Shown: positions 1 through 12,325 of the stretch, one piece after another
How positions within the stretch are numbered: the first letter of the stretch is position 1
Layout: every line of letters starts with the position of its first letter
Source: Xanthomonas floridensis
GTDB lineage: Bacteria > Pseudomonadota > Gammaproteobacteria > Xanthomonadales > Xanthomonadaceae
Length of the DNA stretch: 64,000 nt
Reading direction: 5' to 3'
Assembly: GCF_001642575.1 (NCBI RefSeq)
Contig: NZ_LXNG01000010.1
Span: 62,001 to 126,000, forward strand
Program-made: the position numbers and the translations under genes
The notes under the pieces: generated by a model
Databases searched by the model: none
The model's input: only the letters and a program-made list of their open reading frames with translations
What the model was told of the DNA's origin: nothing

Positions 1-150
1 GACAGCGACGCGACGGAGCAAGACGATTAGAGTTACAGCGGGAAATAGGTGTGCGCCTGCCGCCTGGCGAACGGCGCCTTGCGTGCCGGTCAGTCGAGAC
101 AACGACTTGAACTTGACATGCGTGGAGCGCCCTGCACCAACGCCGCTGCA

Positions 151-1260
151 TCAATCGTCGGAACGCGCAACGGCCGCAGCATGCCCGGCATCGGCAACCT
201 CACCCAACTCCCACAGCACGGCGGTGGCATAGCAGCCAGGCGGCAGTGCAAATTTCACCCGCAAGGTCTGGCTGTCCTGCCAGGCGTAAGCGAGGTTCTG
301 CGGACGCAAGCGCAGGGCGCGGCGTTCCTGCTTCAACCCTGCGGCCTCCAGGCCCTGCTTCAGCGCCTGCGATTGCGGATCCGCCAGCGCGCCCTGCTCC
401 ACTGCGGCCGCCAGATCGGTGGGGCGCAGCTCGCCAGCGCCCCACAACGGGCCGCTGGGATGGATGTCGAAGCGCGCCAGCCGCTCGGCCAGCACGTCGC
501 TCCACGGCTCGGGACCGAACACGCTGCGCGAGCCATCCAGCATCCAGGCTTCACCCTCCAGCGCGCTGTCCCAACTGCCCTGCTGCACGCGTGCGGCCAG
601 CACGCGATTGAACAGCGCCGAGCGCGCCGCCGAGAGCAGGATCGAGCGCTGGTCGTTGCGCAGTCGCCGTTTCGATGGCGGCGCCGGCGCCAGGCTGCCG
701 TCGGCGTGCTGCACATGGCCGAACATCGCCAGCGCCGATGCCACGTTGCCGCCATCGCGGCCGAAGCGCTGTTCGCCGAACCAGTTGGGAATGCCGCGCG
801 CAGCGATCGCCTGCAGGCGTTGCTCGATGGCGTCGCGCTCGCCCTGCACCTGGCGCAGCGTCAGCACGAAGCGGTTGCCCAGCAGTGCGCCGCGTTGCAG
901 CTTGCGGTTGTGCCAGGTGTTGTCGATCACCTGCATCTGCGCGTCGTCGAGCGTGGCCAGATCCGGGGCCACGCGCTTGGGCAGGTGCACGCTGAAACGC
1001 TGCGTGGTGACTGCATGGCGATCCTTCAGGCCGGCGTAGCTCACCCCCATTTCGGCGATGCCCGCCCAACGCGCAAGCACCTTGGCGACATAGGCAGTGT
1101 TCTGGCCACGCTTGCGGATGGTGAGCAACAGATGCTCGCCTTCGCCGGAAGGCTCGAATGCCGGCAACTCATCCACCTGGAAGTCGTCGGGCGTGCTGCG
1201 CATTGCCGCGCCAAGGACCGCAGCGCCGTGTGCGCGTGGCAGGAGGGGAGTGTCGCTCAT
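151..1260 (-). CDS. truD: tRNA pseudouridine(13) synthase TruD
   Basis: TruD converts U13 of tRNA(Glu) to pseudouridine in the cytoplasm. The 369-residue product has the family motif [11 protein letters not shown] with the catalytic aspartate at residue 80, the same position as in E. coli TruD. The remainder, with RFGRDGGN near the middle (residues about 165-172) and the TRUD insertion domain, is full length. It is the last gene of the leftward eno-ftsB-ispD-ispF-truD run, separated from ispF by 245 bases in which I see nothing distinctive. The start [12 protein letters not shown] fits the family length. No abnormality seen. Confidence 0.95.
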   Translation of the reverse strand: MSDTPLLPRAHGAAVLGAAMRSTPDDFQVDELPAFEPSGEGEHLLLTIRKRGQNTAYVAKVLARWAGIAEMGVSYAGLKDRHAVTTQRFSVHLPKRVAPDLATLDDAQMQVIDNTWHNRKLQRGALLGNRFVLTLRQVQGERDAIEQRLQAIAARGIPNWFGEQRFGRDGGNVASALAMFGHVQHADGSLAPAPPSKRRLRNDQRSILLSAARSALFNRVLAARVQQGSWDSALEGEAWMLDGSRSVFGPEPWSDVLAERLARFDIHPSGPLWGAGELRPTDLAAAVEQGALADPQSQALKQGLEAAGLKQERRALRLRPQNLAYAWQDSQTLRVKFALPPGCYATAVLWELGEVADAGHAAAVARSDD

Positions 1261-1505
1261 GATGTGCTTTGCCTTCGCGCCGACGCGGCGTGCGCTGTGT
1301 GCCGGAAGTTCGGCGTCGAATGTCGTGATGCGTGCCGGCGAGCCAGCATGCAGAAGTGCAGTTTAGAGCAGCCGGCAAGCCGGCTGCGGTGACCACCACA
1401 CGGCCGCGACCGGCGCTGGATGCGACAGAAACCACTCATGCGATCGTTGCACCGGGTGCGCACCGCGCACGTCCAACTTAAAGCATGCTCGCCAGGTCTT
1501 GTTCG

Positions 1506-2003
1506 TCACGCTTGAACAGCGATCTTGCCCAGCAGCACCGCCGCCTGTGCGGCAATGCCTTCGCCGCGGCCGGTGAAGCCGAGCTTTTCGCTGGTGGTGG
1601 CCTTGACGCTGACCGCATCGAGTTCGATCGCCAGCAAGCCGGCAATACGTTCGCGCATCGCCAGCGCATGCGGGCCAACCTTGGGACGCTCGCAGATCAC
1701 GGTGATATCGGCATTGCCGACCCGCCAACCGCGCTCACGCAGCAACTGATCGCAATGCTGCAGGAATTGCGCACTGTCGGCATCCTTCCAGCGCGCGTCG
1801 GACGGCGGAAAGTGCTGGCCGATATCGCCCAGCGCCAGCGCGCCCAGCATGGCATCGCACAACGCGTGCAACACCACGTCGCCGTCGCTGTGTGCGAGCA
1901 CGCCGTGGCGATGCGCCACGCGCACGCCGCCGAGCATCACGTGGTCGCCGGGGCCGAACGCATGGACGTCGTAGCCTTGGCCGATGCGGAAATTGAAGGA
2001 CAT
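1506..2003 (-). CDS. ispF: 2-C-methyl-D-erythritol 2,4-cyclodiphosphate synthase IspF
   Basis: IspF cyclises CDP-methylerythritol 2-phosphate to MEcPP, the fifth step of the non-mevalonate isoprenoid pathway. The open frame extends 51 codons upstream, but the family N-terminus begins at [17 protein letters not shown], so the ATG at 2003 is chosen (165 residues, normal for IspF). Metal ligands are visible: Asp12 and His14 in YDVH and His46 in VVLHAL. The HSDGD motif and the C-terminal [17 protein letters not shown] segment are intact. It lies 7 bases after the ispD stop, so the two are co-transcribed and encode enzymes of the same pathway. Confidence 0.96.
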   Translation of the reverse strand: MSFNFRIGQGYDVHAFGPGDHVMLGGVRVAHRHGVLAHSDGDVVLHALCDAMLGALALGDIGQHFPPSDARWKDADSAQFLQHCDQLLRERGWRVGNADITVICERPKVGPHALAMRERIAGLLAIELDAVSVKATTSEKLGFTGRGEGIAAQAAVLLGKIAVQA

Positions 2004-2010
2004 GCAGACC

Positions 2011-2823
2011 CTATGGTGATTGAGTGACGTCGTTGCCGTGCCCGGCAGCGACCGACTGGGCAGCGGCTTCGCGCGCGGTGGTCGGCACATCGGTGGCCTG
2101 CGCGGCTGACGACGCGGCATCGACCGCAACGCCGCGGCGCGCCAGTTCGAATTCAAACCGTGCCAGATCCGCGGAGGTGGTGACCTTGAAGTTGTCTTCG
2201 GCCCCTTCCACCAACAAGGGGCGCAATCCCAGCCGCTCCATCGCCATTGCCTCGTCGGTCACGTCCACTCCAGCGGCCGAGGCCTCGGTGAGGCCGCGGA
2301 TCAGTTGATGCCGGCGAAACAACTGCGGAGTGAGCGCGCGCCATAGACGTTCGCGCGGCTCGGTGCCATCGATGCCGCCATCGTCGCCGGCACGCTTGAG
2401 CGTGTCACGCACCGGTGCCGCCAGAATGGCGCCCACCGGGTCGCCGCGGCCGATTTCCAGCAATCGGTCCAGATCGGCCAATGCCAGATTCGGGCGGGCC
2501 GCATCGTGCACCAGCACGAAATCGTCCGCACGTACGCTGTCGGGCAACGCCAGCAAGCCGGCCAGCACGGAGGCAGCGCGCGTCGCACCGCCGAGGCAGG
2601 TCAGCACCGGCTTGGACTGCACCGCCGTCCAGCCAGGCCAATCGACATCATCGGCAGCGATCGCCACCAGGATGCCGGCCACGGCCGGGTGTGCGGCCAG
2701 TGCCGCCAGGGTGTAGGCCATCAGCGGCTGCCCGGCCGCATGCAGGTATTGCTTCGGCGTGGGCCCACCAAAGCGGGTGCCGCGTCCGGCGGCAGGCACG
2801 ATGGCCCAGATCGAGCCGGTCAT
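2011..2823 (-). CDS. ispD: 2-C-methyl-D-erythritol 4-phosphate cytidylyltransferase IspD
   Basis: IspD transfers CMP from CTP to methylerythritol 4-phosphate, the third step of the non-mevalonate pathway. The N-terminal nucleotide-binding loop [13 protein letters not shown] and following PKQY (Lys24) are present, as are HDAARP and the [10 protein letters not shown] segment near residues 200-210. At 270 residues it is longer than the usual 230-240; the extra length is an Ala-rich C-terminal tail that looks unstructured. Its ATG overlaps the ftsB stop by 4 bases (ATGA), so ftsB and ispD are translationally coupled, as in many gammaproteobacteria. Confidence 0.96.
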   Translation of the reverse strand: MTGSIWAIVPAAGRGTRFGGPTPKQYLHAAGQPLMAYTLAALAAHPAVAGILVAIAADDVDWPGWTAVQSKPVLTCLGGATRAASVLAGLLALPDSVRADDFVLVHDAARPNLALADLDRLLEIGRGDPVGAILAAPVRDTLKRAGDDGGIDGTEPRERLWRALTPQLFRRHQLIRGLTEASAAGVDVTDEAMAMERLGLRPLLVEGAEDNFKVTTSADLARFEFELARRGVAVDAASSAAQATDVPTTAREAAAQSVAAGHGNDVTQSP

Positions 2824-3185
2824 GGGTGATCCACCGGATCGGCGGAGGCCGGGGCTTGCTGCGCAGGAGCCGCAACCTCAGCCGCTGCGGGCGACGGCAG
2901 CGGTGCATCCTCGACCACGCGATAGAACGTCTCGCCCGGCTTGATCATGCCCAGCTCGCTGCGCGCGCGTTCCTCAATTGCCGCCTCGCCATCCTTCAAA
3001 TCCTTGACCTCTGCTGCCAACGCCTGGTTGCGTTGGCGCAGACCTTCGTTGTCCTGTGTCTGATGCGCGACCTGGGCTTCCAGCATCATGACTTCGCCGG
3101 AATTCCCAGGCCCGAACCAGAAGCGGTACTGCAGCCAAGCCAGCAGCACCGCCAGCACCAGCAGTAGCCAGCGCCAGTTGCGCAC
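2820..3185 (-). CDS. ftsB: cell division protein FtsB
   Basis: FtsB is a bitopic inner-membrane protein that joins FtsL and FtsQ in the divisome. The 121-residue product has a short cytoplasmic start (MRNWRW), one transmembrane segment at about residues 5-22, then a periplasmic coiled coil (about 30-75) and the DUF/DivIC-like region ending in [15 protein letters not shown]. The C-terminal 35 residues are Ala/Pro-rich and variable. Position between eno and ispD is the classic FtsB context. The start is 3 bases from the eno stop; the end overlaps ispD by 4 bases. Confidence 0.93.
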   Translation of the reverse strand: MRNWRWLLLVLAVLLAWLQYRFWFGPGNSGEVMMLEAQVAHQTQDNEGLRQRNQALAAEVKDLKDGEAAIEERARSELGMIKPGETFYRVVEDAPLPSPAAAEVAAPAQQAPASADPVDHP

Positions 3186-3188
3186 GGC

Positions 3189-4493
<1,305 letters not shown>

Positions 4494-4606
4494 TTACCAG
4501 TAAGGGGGGAAGTACACCGGAAACAAGCTGCCGGATTATCGCTGTACACCGCGCCATTGCCAAATCGCAGCGGCTCGATGCGTGCCTGGCCGGCAAGACT
4601 GTGCAA

Positions 4607-4969
4607 CTAGGCCCTCAGGCCCAGCAGCGACATGCAAAACAGCAGTAACAAGAGCAGCAGCAGTCCCAAGCCCAAGGCGGCAGCGCCTGGCTGGCGACGC
4701 AGCGAGAGCGCCACCGGGCTGACGACAAGACCGGCCACGGTTACCAGCGCGCCTGCCAACAGCGTGACAAACATCGGAATGCGCGTCGCCTGCATCGCCT
4801 GATTGCCGTCGCCCGGCATGCCGATGCTGGCGGTCACCAGGAAAGCCATGACGGCCAGGCAGGCCCATGCAGCGAGCGACAGACCTAGCGTCATCCAGCC
4901 CCAGGGCCAGTGCCGCCAGTGCCGGCGTTGGCGACGCGATGCCGCCAACGCCGATGGCTCGGACCTCAT
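4607..4969 (-). CDS. small predicted inner-membrane protein
   Basis: I do not recognise a family. The 120-residue product has a basic N-terminus ([10 protein letters not shown]) and three hydrophobic segments at about residues 26-48, 68-87 and 95-117, the last containing a run of nine leucines. It therefore looks like a three-pass membrane protein with a cytoplasmic N-terminus. Its ATG overlaps the kdsA stop by 4 bases, so it is translationally coupled to KDO-8-phosphate synthase. That hints at an envelope role but does not prove it. Confidence 0.75.
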   Translation of the reverse strand: MRSEPSALAASRRQRRHWRHWPWGWMTLGLSLAAWACLAVMAFLVTASIGMPGDGNQAMQATRIPMFVTLLAGALVTVAGLVVSPVALSLRRQPGAAALGLGLLLLLLLLFCMSLLGLRA

Positions 4970-5796
4970 GCGAAGCGCGCGAACCCGTGCTTCTTGGTCA
5001 CTGCATCCAGCTCCATCAGCGTTTCCAGCAGCTCTTCCATGCGATCGAGCGGCCAGGCGTTGGGACCATCGGACAGCGCCTTGGACGGGTCTGGATGCGT
5101 CTCGGCGAACAGGCCGGAGATGCCCACGGCCACCGCCGCGCGCGCCAGCACCGGCACGAACTCGCGCTGGCCACCGGAGCTGCTGCCCTGACCGCCCGGC
5201 AACTGCACCGAATGGGTCGCGTCAAATACCACCGGGCAACCGGTGTCGCGCATCACGCTCAACGAGCGCATGTCGCTGACCAGATTGTTGTAGCCGAACG
5301 AGGCGCCACGCTCGCAGACCATGATCTGCTCGTTGCCGGTGGACTTGGCTTTTTCGACCACCGGCTTCATGTCCCACGGCGCCAGGAACTGGCCCTTCTT
5401 GATGTTCACCGGCTTGCCGGCGGCGCAGACGTTCTTGATGAAGTCGGTCTGGCGCACCAGAAAGGCCGGGGTCTGCAGCACATCGACCACCGCGGCCACT
5501 TCGTTCATCGGGGTGTATTCGTGCACATCGGTGAGCACCGGCACGCCGATCTGCTGCTTCACCGCAGCCAATACCTTCAGGCCTTCTTCCAGGCCGGGGC
5601 CACGAAAGCTGGTACCGGAGGTGCGGTTGGCCTTGTCGAAGCTCGACTTGAAGATGAAGTTGATCCCCAGCTTGCCGGTGATCTCCTTGAGCTTGCCAGC
5701 AACATCGAGCTGCAACTGCATCGACTCGATCACGCACGGGCCTGCAATCAGGAACAGCGGCTGGTCGAGGCCGACTTCAAAGTCACACAGTTTCAT
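4966..5796 (-). CDS. kdsA: 3-deoxy-8-phosphooctulonate synthase KdsA
   Basis: KdsA condenses phosphoenolpyruvate with arabinose 5-phosphate to KDO 8-phosphate, the first step to the KDO of the lipopolysaccharide core. The 276-residue product carries [11 protein letters not shown] near the N-terminus, [12 protein letters not shown], the [10 protein letters not shown] segment and [12 protein letters not shown], all typical of the DAHP synthase/KdsA fold. It follows pyrG on the same strand, the common gammaproteobacterial order pyrG-kdsA-eno, but here about 400 bases of repeat sequence separate it from pyrG. Confidence 0.97.
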   Translation of the reverse strand: MKLCDFEVGLDQPLFLIAGPCVIESMQLQLDVAGKLKEITGKLGINFIFKSSFDKANRTSGTSFRGPGLEEGLKVLAAVKQQIGVPVLTDVHEYTPMNEVAAVVDVLQTPAFLVRQTDFIKNVCAAGKPVNIKKGQFLAPWDMKPVVEKAKSTGNEQIMVCERGASFGYNNLVSDMRSLSVMRDTGCPVVFDATHSVQLPGGQGSSSGGQREFVPVLARAAVAVGISGLFAETHPDPSKALSDGPNAWPLDRMEELLETLMELDAVTKKHGFARFA

Positions 5797-5817
5797 CAGT
5801 TCACCTAATTGAGTAAG

Positions 5818-5993
5818 CCCCGCTCCCGCCGGGAGAGGGGTTGGGGTGAGGGTACGGTTGCGGGGCGCCAGTAAAGCCAGATGGTCTGCCCTGGCTGGCG
5901 CGTGGCGACGCGTTCATCACAGCTGCCATCTTCCAGTGTGTTGCGGCGCCCCTCATCCGCCCCTGCGGGGCACCTTCTCCCGAGGGGAGAAGG
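5818..5993. repeat. palindrome-bounded intergenic repeat, copy 1
   Basis: First of two copies, offset by 201 bases and nearly identical over about 130 bases (central stretch from the ggttggggtgaggg run to the cttccag run). It begins with a degenerate inverted repeat (5823-5835) and ends with a hairpin of 9-base arms (5973-5981 with 5985-5993). The two arms of the core differ by only a few substitutions from copy 2. It resembles REP/BIME-type dispersed elements of xanthomonads; family assignment is an inference. Confidence 0.75.
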
Positions 5994-6018
5994 GAGCTGC
6001 CGCGCTTTTTGATTTGAG

Positions 6019-6196
6019 CCCCTCTCCCACCGGGAGAGGGGTTGGGGTGAGGGTACGGTTGCGGGGCGCCAGTAAAGCCAGATGGTTTGCCCTGGCTGGC
6101 GCGTGGCGACGCGTTCATCACAGCTGCCATCTTCCAGCGTGTTGCGGCGCTCCATCATCCCCCCCCTACGGGGCACCTTCTCCCGACAGGAGAAGG
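6019..6196. repeat. palindrome-bounded intergenic repeat, copy 2
   Basis: Second copy of the element. It opens with a perfect 10-base-arm hairpin (6019-6028 with 6032-6041) and closes with an 8-base-arm hairpin (6176-6183 with 6189-6196). Its right end abuts the pyrG stop codon (6203), so the terminal hairpins could act as transcription terminators or mRNA 3' end stabilisers for pyrG. Confidence 0.75.
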
Positions 6197-6202
6197 AAGG
6201 CC

Positions 6203-7897
<1,695 letters not shown>

Positions 7898-7985
7898 TTA
7901 ACGGGTGACGGGCGAATGCCCAAGGGTTGCGTGATGACGAGGTCATCCCGCGCGGCAAAACTGGCTACAACCATCCGTAAATGCA

Positions 7986-8011
7986 GACGCCCCGGCCTGA
8001 GCCGGGGCGTC
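7986..8011 (-). terminator. strong stem-loop after the small secreted protein gene
   Basis: An 11-base perfect stem (7986-7996 with 8001-8011) with loop ctga lies 28 bases downstream of the stop of the leftward gene at 8040-8282. It is GC-rich and followed on the minus strand by TGCATTTA, so it lacks a full U-tract, but it is the best terminator candidate here and also faces the upstream region of pyrG. Confidence 0.6.
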
Positions 8012-8039
8012 CATGGTGCGAGGTGCCGGTGAGCGAGGA

Positions 8040-8282
8040 TCAGCGCGCCGGCTTTTCCTCTTCTTCTTCCTCGCGCGGCGCGCTGTCGGCCTTGGGCTTC
8101 TGCGCGGCAGCAGCGGCACGGCGCTCGGCCTTGCGCTCGGCTTCGGTCTTGGCCTTGGCGTCGTCGGCTTTTTGCGCGGTGGCGCCCTGCCCGGTCTGCT
8201 GCGGGGCGGCCTGGGCCAGCGCCGGCAATGCCGCCACAGCGGCCGCACCCAGGGTGAGCATCAGAATATGTTTGAACTTCAT
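8040..8282 (-). CDS. small exported Ala/Lys/Glu-rich protein
   Basis: Unrecognised 80-residue protein. The start at 8282 gives MKFKHILMLTLGAAAVAALPALAQA, a convincing Sec signal peptide with AQA cleavage near residue 25. The mature part of about 55 residues is low complexity: Gln/Thr, then KADDAKAKTEAERKAERRAA, ending in a run of six glutamates and KPAR. It is probably periplasmic and helical or disordered. The longer frame to 8435 is not used because it would bury the signal peptide. No functional partner is evident. Confidence 0.7.
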   Translation of the reverse strand: MKFKHILMLTLGAAAVAALPALAQAAPQQTGQGATAQKADDAKAKTEAERKAERRAAAAAQKPKADSAPREEEEEEKPAR

Positions 8283-8443
8283 GGTGTCCTCCGGTTCGGT
8301 CACATCCTCAGGTGGGGACGTTCGGCTCCGAAACCAACGCCAGGGTAGCCAAGCCCACCCAGCCCTGCACTGAACGCCTGCCGCGTGCAAAAAGTCGCCC
8401 CAGCCCGCACACTTGCGCGTCGTTTCACGTGCCAACGAGATGC

Positions 8444-10333
8444 ATGAACACCCGTTATAACGCCGCCGATATTGAAGTGCTGTCGGGCCTGGACCCGGTC
8501 AAACGCCGCCCGGGCATGTATACCGACACCGCGCGCCCGAACCATCTGGCGCAGGAAGTGATCGACAACTCCGTCGACGAGGCGCTGGCCGGCCACGCCA
8601 AGCAGGTCGAAGTCACTCTCTACAAGGATGGCAGCTGCGAGGTGTCCGACGACGGCCGCGGCATGCCAGTGGACATCCATCCGGAAGAGAAGATTCCGGG
8701 CGTGGAACTGATCCTGACCCGCCTGCATGCCGGCGGCAAGTTCAGCAACCGCAACTACACCTTCTCCGGCGGTCTGCACGGCGTGGGCGTGAGCGTGGTC
8801 AATGCGCTCTCGACCAAGGTCGAGCTGTTCATCAAGCGCGAAGGCAGCGAGCACCGGATGGAGTTCCGCGACGGCAACGCCGCCTCCAAGCTCGAAGTGG
8901 TCGGCACGGTGGGCAAGAAGAACACCGGCACGCGACTGCGCTTCTGGGCCGACCCAAAGTATTTCGACACGCCCAAGTTCAATGTGCGTGCGCTGCGCCA
9001 CCTGCTGCGCGCCAAGGCGGTGTTGTGCCCCGGCCTGACCGTCAAGCTGCACGACGAAGCCACCGGCGAGCAGGACAGCTGGTATTTCGAGAACGGGCTG
9101 CGCGACTACCTGAAGGGCGAGATGGCCCAGCACGAGTTGCTGCCGGCCGAGCTGTTCGTGGGCAGCCTGAAGAAAGACACCGAGATCGTCGACTGGGCCG
9201 CAGCCTGGGTGCCCGAAGGCGAACTGGTGCAGGAAAGCTACGTCAACCTGATTCCGACCGCGCAGCACGGCACCCACGTCAACGGCCTGCGTTCGGGCCT
9301 GACCGATGCGTTGCGCGAGTTCTGCGACTTCCGCAACCTGCTGCCGCGCGGGGTCAAGCTGGCGCCGGAAGACGTATGGGACCGGGTCACCTTCGTGCTC
9401 AGCCTGAAGATGACCGACCCGCAGTTCTCCGGGCAGACCAAGGAGCGCTTGTCGTCGCGCCAGGCCGCCGGCTTCATCGAAGGCGCTGCGCACGATGCCT
9501 TCAGCCTGTACCTCAATCAAAACGTGGAGATCGGCGAGAAGATCGCGCAGATCGCCATCGACCGCGCCAGCGCGCGCCTGAAGACCGAAAAGCAGATCGT
9601 CCGCAAGAAGGTCACCCAGGGCCCGGCCCTGCCCGGCAAGCTGGCCGACTGCATCAGCCAGGACCTGTCGCGGACCGAGCTGTTCCTGGTGGAAGGCGAT
9701 TCGGCCGGCGGTTCGGCCAAGCAGGCACGCGACAAGGACTTCCAGGCGATCCTGCCGCTGCGCGGCAAGATCCTCAACACCTGGGAAGTGGCGTCGGGCA
9801 GCGTGCTGGCCTCGGAGGAAGTGCATAACCTGGCGATCGCGATCGGCTGCGATCCGGGCAAGGACGACATCACCGGGCTGCGCTACGGCAAGGTGGTGAT
9901 CCTGGCCGACGCCGACTCCGATGGCCTGCATATCGCCACGCTGCTGACCGCACTGTTCCTGCAGCACTTCCCCGCGCTGGTGGCCGCCGGCCACGTGTTC
10001 GTGGCGATGCCACCGCTGTTCCGCGTGGACGTGGGCAAGCAGGTGTTCTACGCGCTGGACGAAGAAGAAAAGACCACGCTGCTGGACAAGATTGCGCGCG
10101 AGAAGATGAAGGGCCAGATCAGCGTGACCCGCTTCAAGGGCCTGGGCGAAATGAATCCGCAGCAGCTGCGCGAGTCCACCATCCATCCGGATACGCGCCG
10201 GCTGGTGCAGCTGACCATCGACGATGGCGAGCAGACCCGTTCGTTGATGGACATGCTGCTGGCCAAGAAGCGCGCGGGCGACCGCAAGCAGTGGCTGGAA
10301 ACCAAGGGCGATTTGGCGTCGCTGGAGGTTTGA
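8444..10333 (+). CDS. parE: DNA topoisomerase IV subunit B
   Basis: ParE is the ATPase subunit of topoisomerase IV, which with ParC decatenates daughter chromosomes. The 629-residue product (E. coli 630) has the GHKL ATPase motifs (QEVIDNSVDEA, DDGRGMPVD, GGLHGVGVSVVNALS), the transducer domain, and the TOPRIM motifs LVEGDSAGGSAKQARD and DADSDG. The C-terminal FKGLGEMNPQQL segment is intact. The open frame begins at 8312, but the ATG at 8444 matches the family start MNTRYNAADIEVLSGLDPV. It is monocistronic here. Confidence 0.97.
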   Translation: MNTRYNAADIEVLSGLDPVKRRPGMYTDTARPNHLAQEVIDNSVDEALAGHAKQVEVTLYKDGSCEVSDDGRGMPVDIHPEEKIPGVELILTRLHAGGKFSNRNYTFSGGLHGVGVSVVNALSTKVELFIKREGSEHRMEFRDGNAASKLEVVGTVGKKNTGTRLRFWADPKYFDTPKFNVRALRHLLRAKAVLCPGLTVKLHDEATGEQDSWYFENGLRDYLKGEMAQHELLPAELFVGSLKKDTEIVDWAAAWVPEGELVQESYVNLIPTAQHGTHVNGLRSGLTDALREFCDFRNLLPRGVKLAPEDVWDRVTFVLSLKMTDPQFSGQTKERLSSRQAAGFIEGAAHDAFSLYLNQNVEIGEKIAQIAIDRASARLKTEKQIVRKKVTQGPALPGKLADCISQDLSRTELFLVEGDSAGGSAKQARDKDFQAILPLRGKILNTWEVASGSVLASEEVHNLAIAIGCDPGKDDITGLRYGKVVILADADSDGLHIATLLTALFLQHFPALVAAGHVFVAMPPLFRVDVGKQVFYALDEEEKTTLLDKIAREKMKGQISVTRFKGLGEMNPQQLRESTIHPDTRRLVQLTIDDGEQTRSLMDMLLAKKRAGDRKQWLETKGDLASLEV

Positions 10334-10371
10334 ATTCGCTGAAAATCTGAAAACACCAAACAGCGAAAGCT

Positions 10372-10390
10372 TCGCCCCCCATCGGGGCGA
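10372..10390 (+). terminator. stem-loop downstream of parE
   Basis: A 7-base perfect stem (10372-10378 with 10384-10390) with a 5-base loop starts 38 bases after the parE stop. There is no clear U-tract after it, so intrinsic termination is plausible but unproven. Confidence 0.4.
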
Positions 10391-10461
10391 GAAGGCACTG
10401 CTTGTGCAGGTATCTTCGAGCGCCCGCGCTGCCAGCCCGAGCCGGGTGTGCGAAGCGGAAC

Positions 10462-10610
10462 TTGGGGTGAGGGTGAAGCCGATGATTGACTCTGGTGGCG
10501 CGTGGCGACGCGCTTGCCATCGCAGGCAGTGATATCCCTCTGAGGCGCCCTCATCCGCCCCTGCGGGGCACCTCCTCCCCCATGAAGGAGGACACTGTCC
10601 CGATGGGAGA
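10462..10610. repeat. diverged copy of the palindromic intergenic repeat
   Basis: The stretch shares with the copies at 5818-6196 the blocks ttggggtgagggt (10462-10474), ggcgcgtggcgacgcg (10497-10512) and the cctcatccgcccctgcgggg region (from about 10548), in the same order. The spacing and the sequence between the blocks are diverged, so this is an older copy. Confidence 0.6.
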
Positions 10611-10816
10611 AGGGCGTGTTATCGATTGTCTTTGACGTCGATGCTTGTTTCAGCGGACTGCGCAAACCTCACCCCTTGAGTTAGACGGCTGCCTGCTGCG
10701 GCACATACTGGTCCAGGCCGGGCAAGGCACCTCGGTCAATGCGACACACATGCCTTTGTGCACATCCACCGAGCGCTGCCGCGGCCTAGCATCGGCACTC
10801 CCCTGCTCCGACGTCG

Positions 10817-12325
10817 ATGCTCATGCCCTCCTTCCTCCGTGCCGGCTTGTTGACCTGCTTCCTGCTCAGCGGGGCCGCTCTGGCCGATACGCCAGATCAA
10901 GCCGATAAAAGCGAAGCAAAACGCGACGCCAACGCCGCTGCCGCCAAGCAGGCACCGTTGCCGGGCGATGTCAGCGTGCGTCAGAGCACGCGTGTGGCTG
11001 GCCGCACGCTGAGTTACACCGCCACCGTCGGCACCCTGCCGGTGCGCGATGCACAGGGCAAGACCACCGGCGAGGTGGTGTTCACCGCCTACACCGTCGA
11101 CGGCAAGCAGCGCCCGGTGACCTTTGCATTGAATGGCGGCCCGGGCGCGGCATCGGTGTATCTGAATCTAGGTGCGATCGGGCCAAAGGTGGTGTCGTTC
11201 GGCGCCGAAGGCGACAGTGCCTCGGCACCGGCCGCGCTGCGCGACAACCCGGGCACCTGGCTGGATTTCACCGACATGGTGTTCATCGACCCGGTCGGCA
11301 CCGGCTTCAGCCGTGCATTGATCGGCGGCGACGAAGCCAAGAAGCAGTTCTACAACCCGCAGGCGGATGTGGAATATCTCTCGCGCGTGATCTACGACTG
11401 GCTGCTCAATAACCGCCGCCTGCAGGCGCGCAAGTACCTGGTCGGCGAGAGCTATGGCGGCTTCCGCGGTCCGCGGATCACCCACTACCTGCAGACCCGG
11501 TTGGGCGTGGCGATGAACGGCGTGGTGCTGGTGTCGCCGTATCTCAACCCGACCCTGGACGACAACGGCGATGTCTCACCGCTGGCATGGATGCTGACGC
11601 TGCCCTCGATCGCCGCCGCGCACCTGGAGCGGCAGGGCCAGCTCAGCGATGCATCGATGCGCCAGGTGATCGACTACACGCGCAGCGACTACGCGGTGGC
11701 ACTGATGAAAGGCCGCACCGACCCGCAGGCGCATGAGGCGATGCTGCAACAGGTCGCGCGCATGACCGGACTGGATCCGGCCTATGTGCGCCGCTCCGGC
11801 GGACGCCTGGAAACCCAGGCCTATCTGCGTGAGGTGTTCCGCGACAGGGGCGAGCTGGGCAGCCGTTACGATTCCAACGTGACCGCGTTCGACCCGTTCC
11901 CCAACGATCCGGCGCAACGCGCCAACGACCCACTGCTGGACAGCATCATCGCACCCACGACCACGGCAATGGTGGACTTCGTCACCCGCATCGTGGGCTG
12001 GAAGGTGGATGCCCGCTATCAGGCGCTCAATTACGAGGTCAACACGGCGTGGGACTGGGGCGACGAACTCCGCAAGGGCGCGGTGACGCAGTTGCGCCAG
12101 TCGGTTGCGATCGACCCCAGGCTGCGCGTGCTGATCGCGCACGGCTGGAACGACCTCTCCTGCCCGTTCATGGGCTCGGTGCTCACGGTGGACCAGATGC
12201 CGGCGATGGGCGACCCCGCACGCGTACAGGTGCGCGAGTATCCCGGCGGCCACATGTTCTACAACCGCACCGACAGCCAGGCCGCGTTCCGCAACGACGT
12301 CAAGGCGATGTACGAAGCGCGCTGA
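10817..12325 (+). CDS. exported serine carboxypeptidase, peptidase S10 family
   Basis: The 502-residue product has an N-terminal signal peptide (hydrophobic residues about 8-22, cleavage after ALA) followed by an S10 alpha/beta-hydrolase domain. The catalytic serine is Ser212 in VGESYGG. The aspartate and histidine are probably Asp446 in HGWNDLSCPF and His479 in YPGGHMFYN. The oxyanion/substrate motif FALNGGPGAAS (about 103-113) is typical of S10. S10 enzymes release C-terminal amino acids from peptides, so a periplasmic or secreted role in peptide use is likely. ATG codons at 10817 and 10823 are both possible starts. Confidence 0.9.
   Translation: MLMPSFLRAGLLTCFLLSGAALADTPDQADKSEAKRDANAAAAKQAPLPGDVSVRQSTRVAGRTLSYTATVGTLPVRDAQGKTTGEVVFTAYTVDGKQRPVTFALNGGPGAASVYLNLGAIGPKVVSFGAEGDSASAPAALRDNPGTWLDFTDMVFIDPVGTGFSRALIGGDEAKKQFYNPQADVEYLSRVIYDWLLNNRRLQARKYLVGESYGGFRGPRITHYLQTRLGVAMNGVVLVSPYLNPTLDDNGDVSPLAWMLTLPSIAAAHLERQGQLSDASMRQVIDYTRSDYAVALMKGRTDPQAHEAMLQQVARMTGLDPAYVRRSGGRLETQAYLREVFRDRGELGSRYDSNVTAFDPFPNDPAQRANDPLLDSIIAPTTTAMVDFVTRIVGWKVDARYQALNYEVNTAWDWGDELRKGAVTQLRQSVAIDPRLRVLIAHGWNDLSCPFMGSVLTVDQMPAMGDPARVQVREYPGGHMFYNRTDSQAAFRNDVKAMYEAR

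Larger units (their letters stand above)
5797..6202. other. pyrG-kdsA intergenic region filled by repeats
   Basis: These 406 bases contain no credible gene. Almost the whole stretch consists of two tandem copies of a palindrome-bounded repeat, described in the next two entries. Open frames across it on both strands arise because the repeat is translated twice and are not coding. Confidence 0.8.
10334..10816. other. parE-carboxypeptidase intergenic region
   Basis: These 483 bases hold a stem-loop just after parE, a diverged copy of the palindromic repeat, and the presumed promoter region of the carboxypeptidase gene. I see no credible gene in it. Confidence 0.7.

Noticed and set aside
49-1392. 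447-codon frame antisense to truD
   Set aside because: TruD motifs are on the minus strand and this translation has no recognisable domain.
8300-10186. 628-codon open frame antisense to parE
   Set aside because: The parE frame has clear GHKL and TOPRIM motifs; the antisense product is His/Gln/Ala-rich without any family pattern, as expected from high-GC third-position bias.
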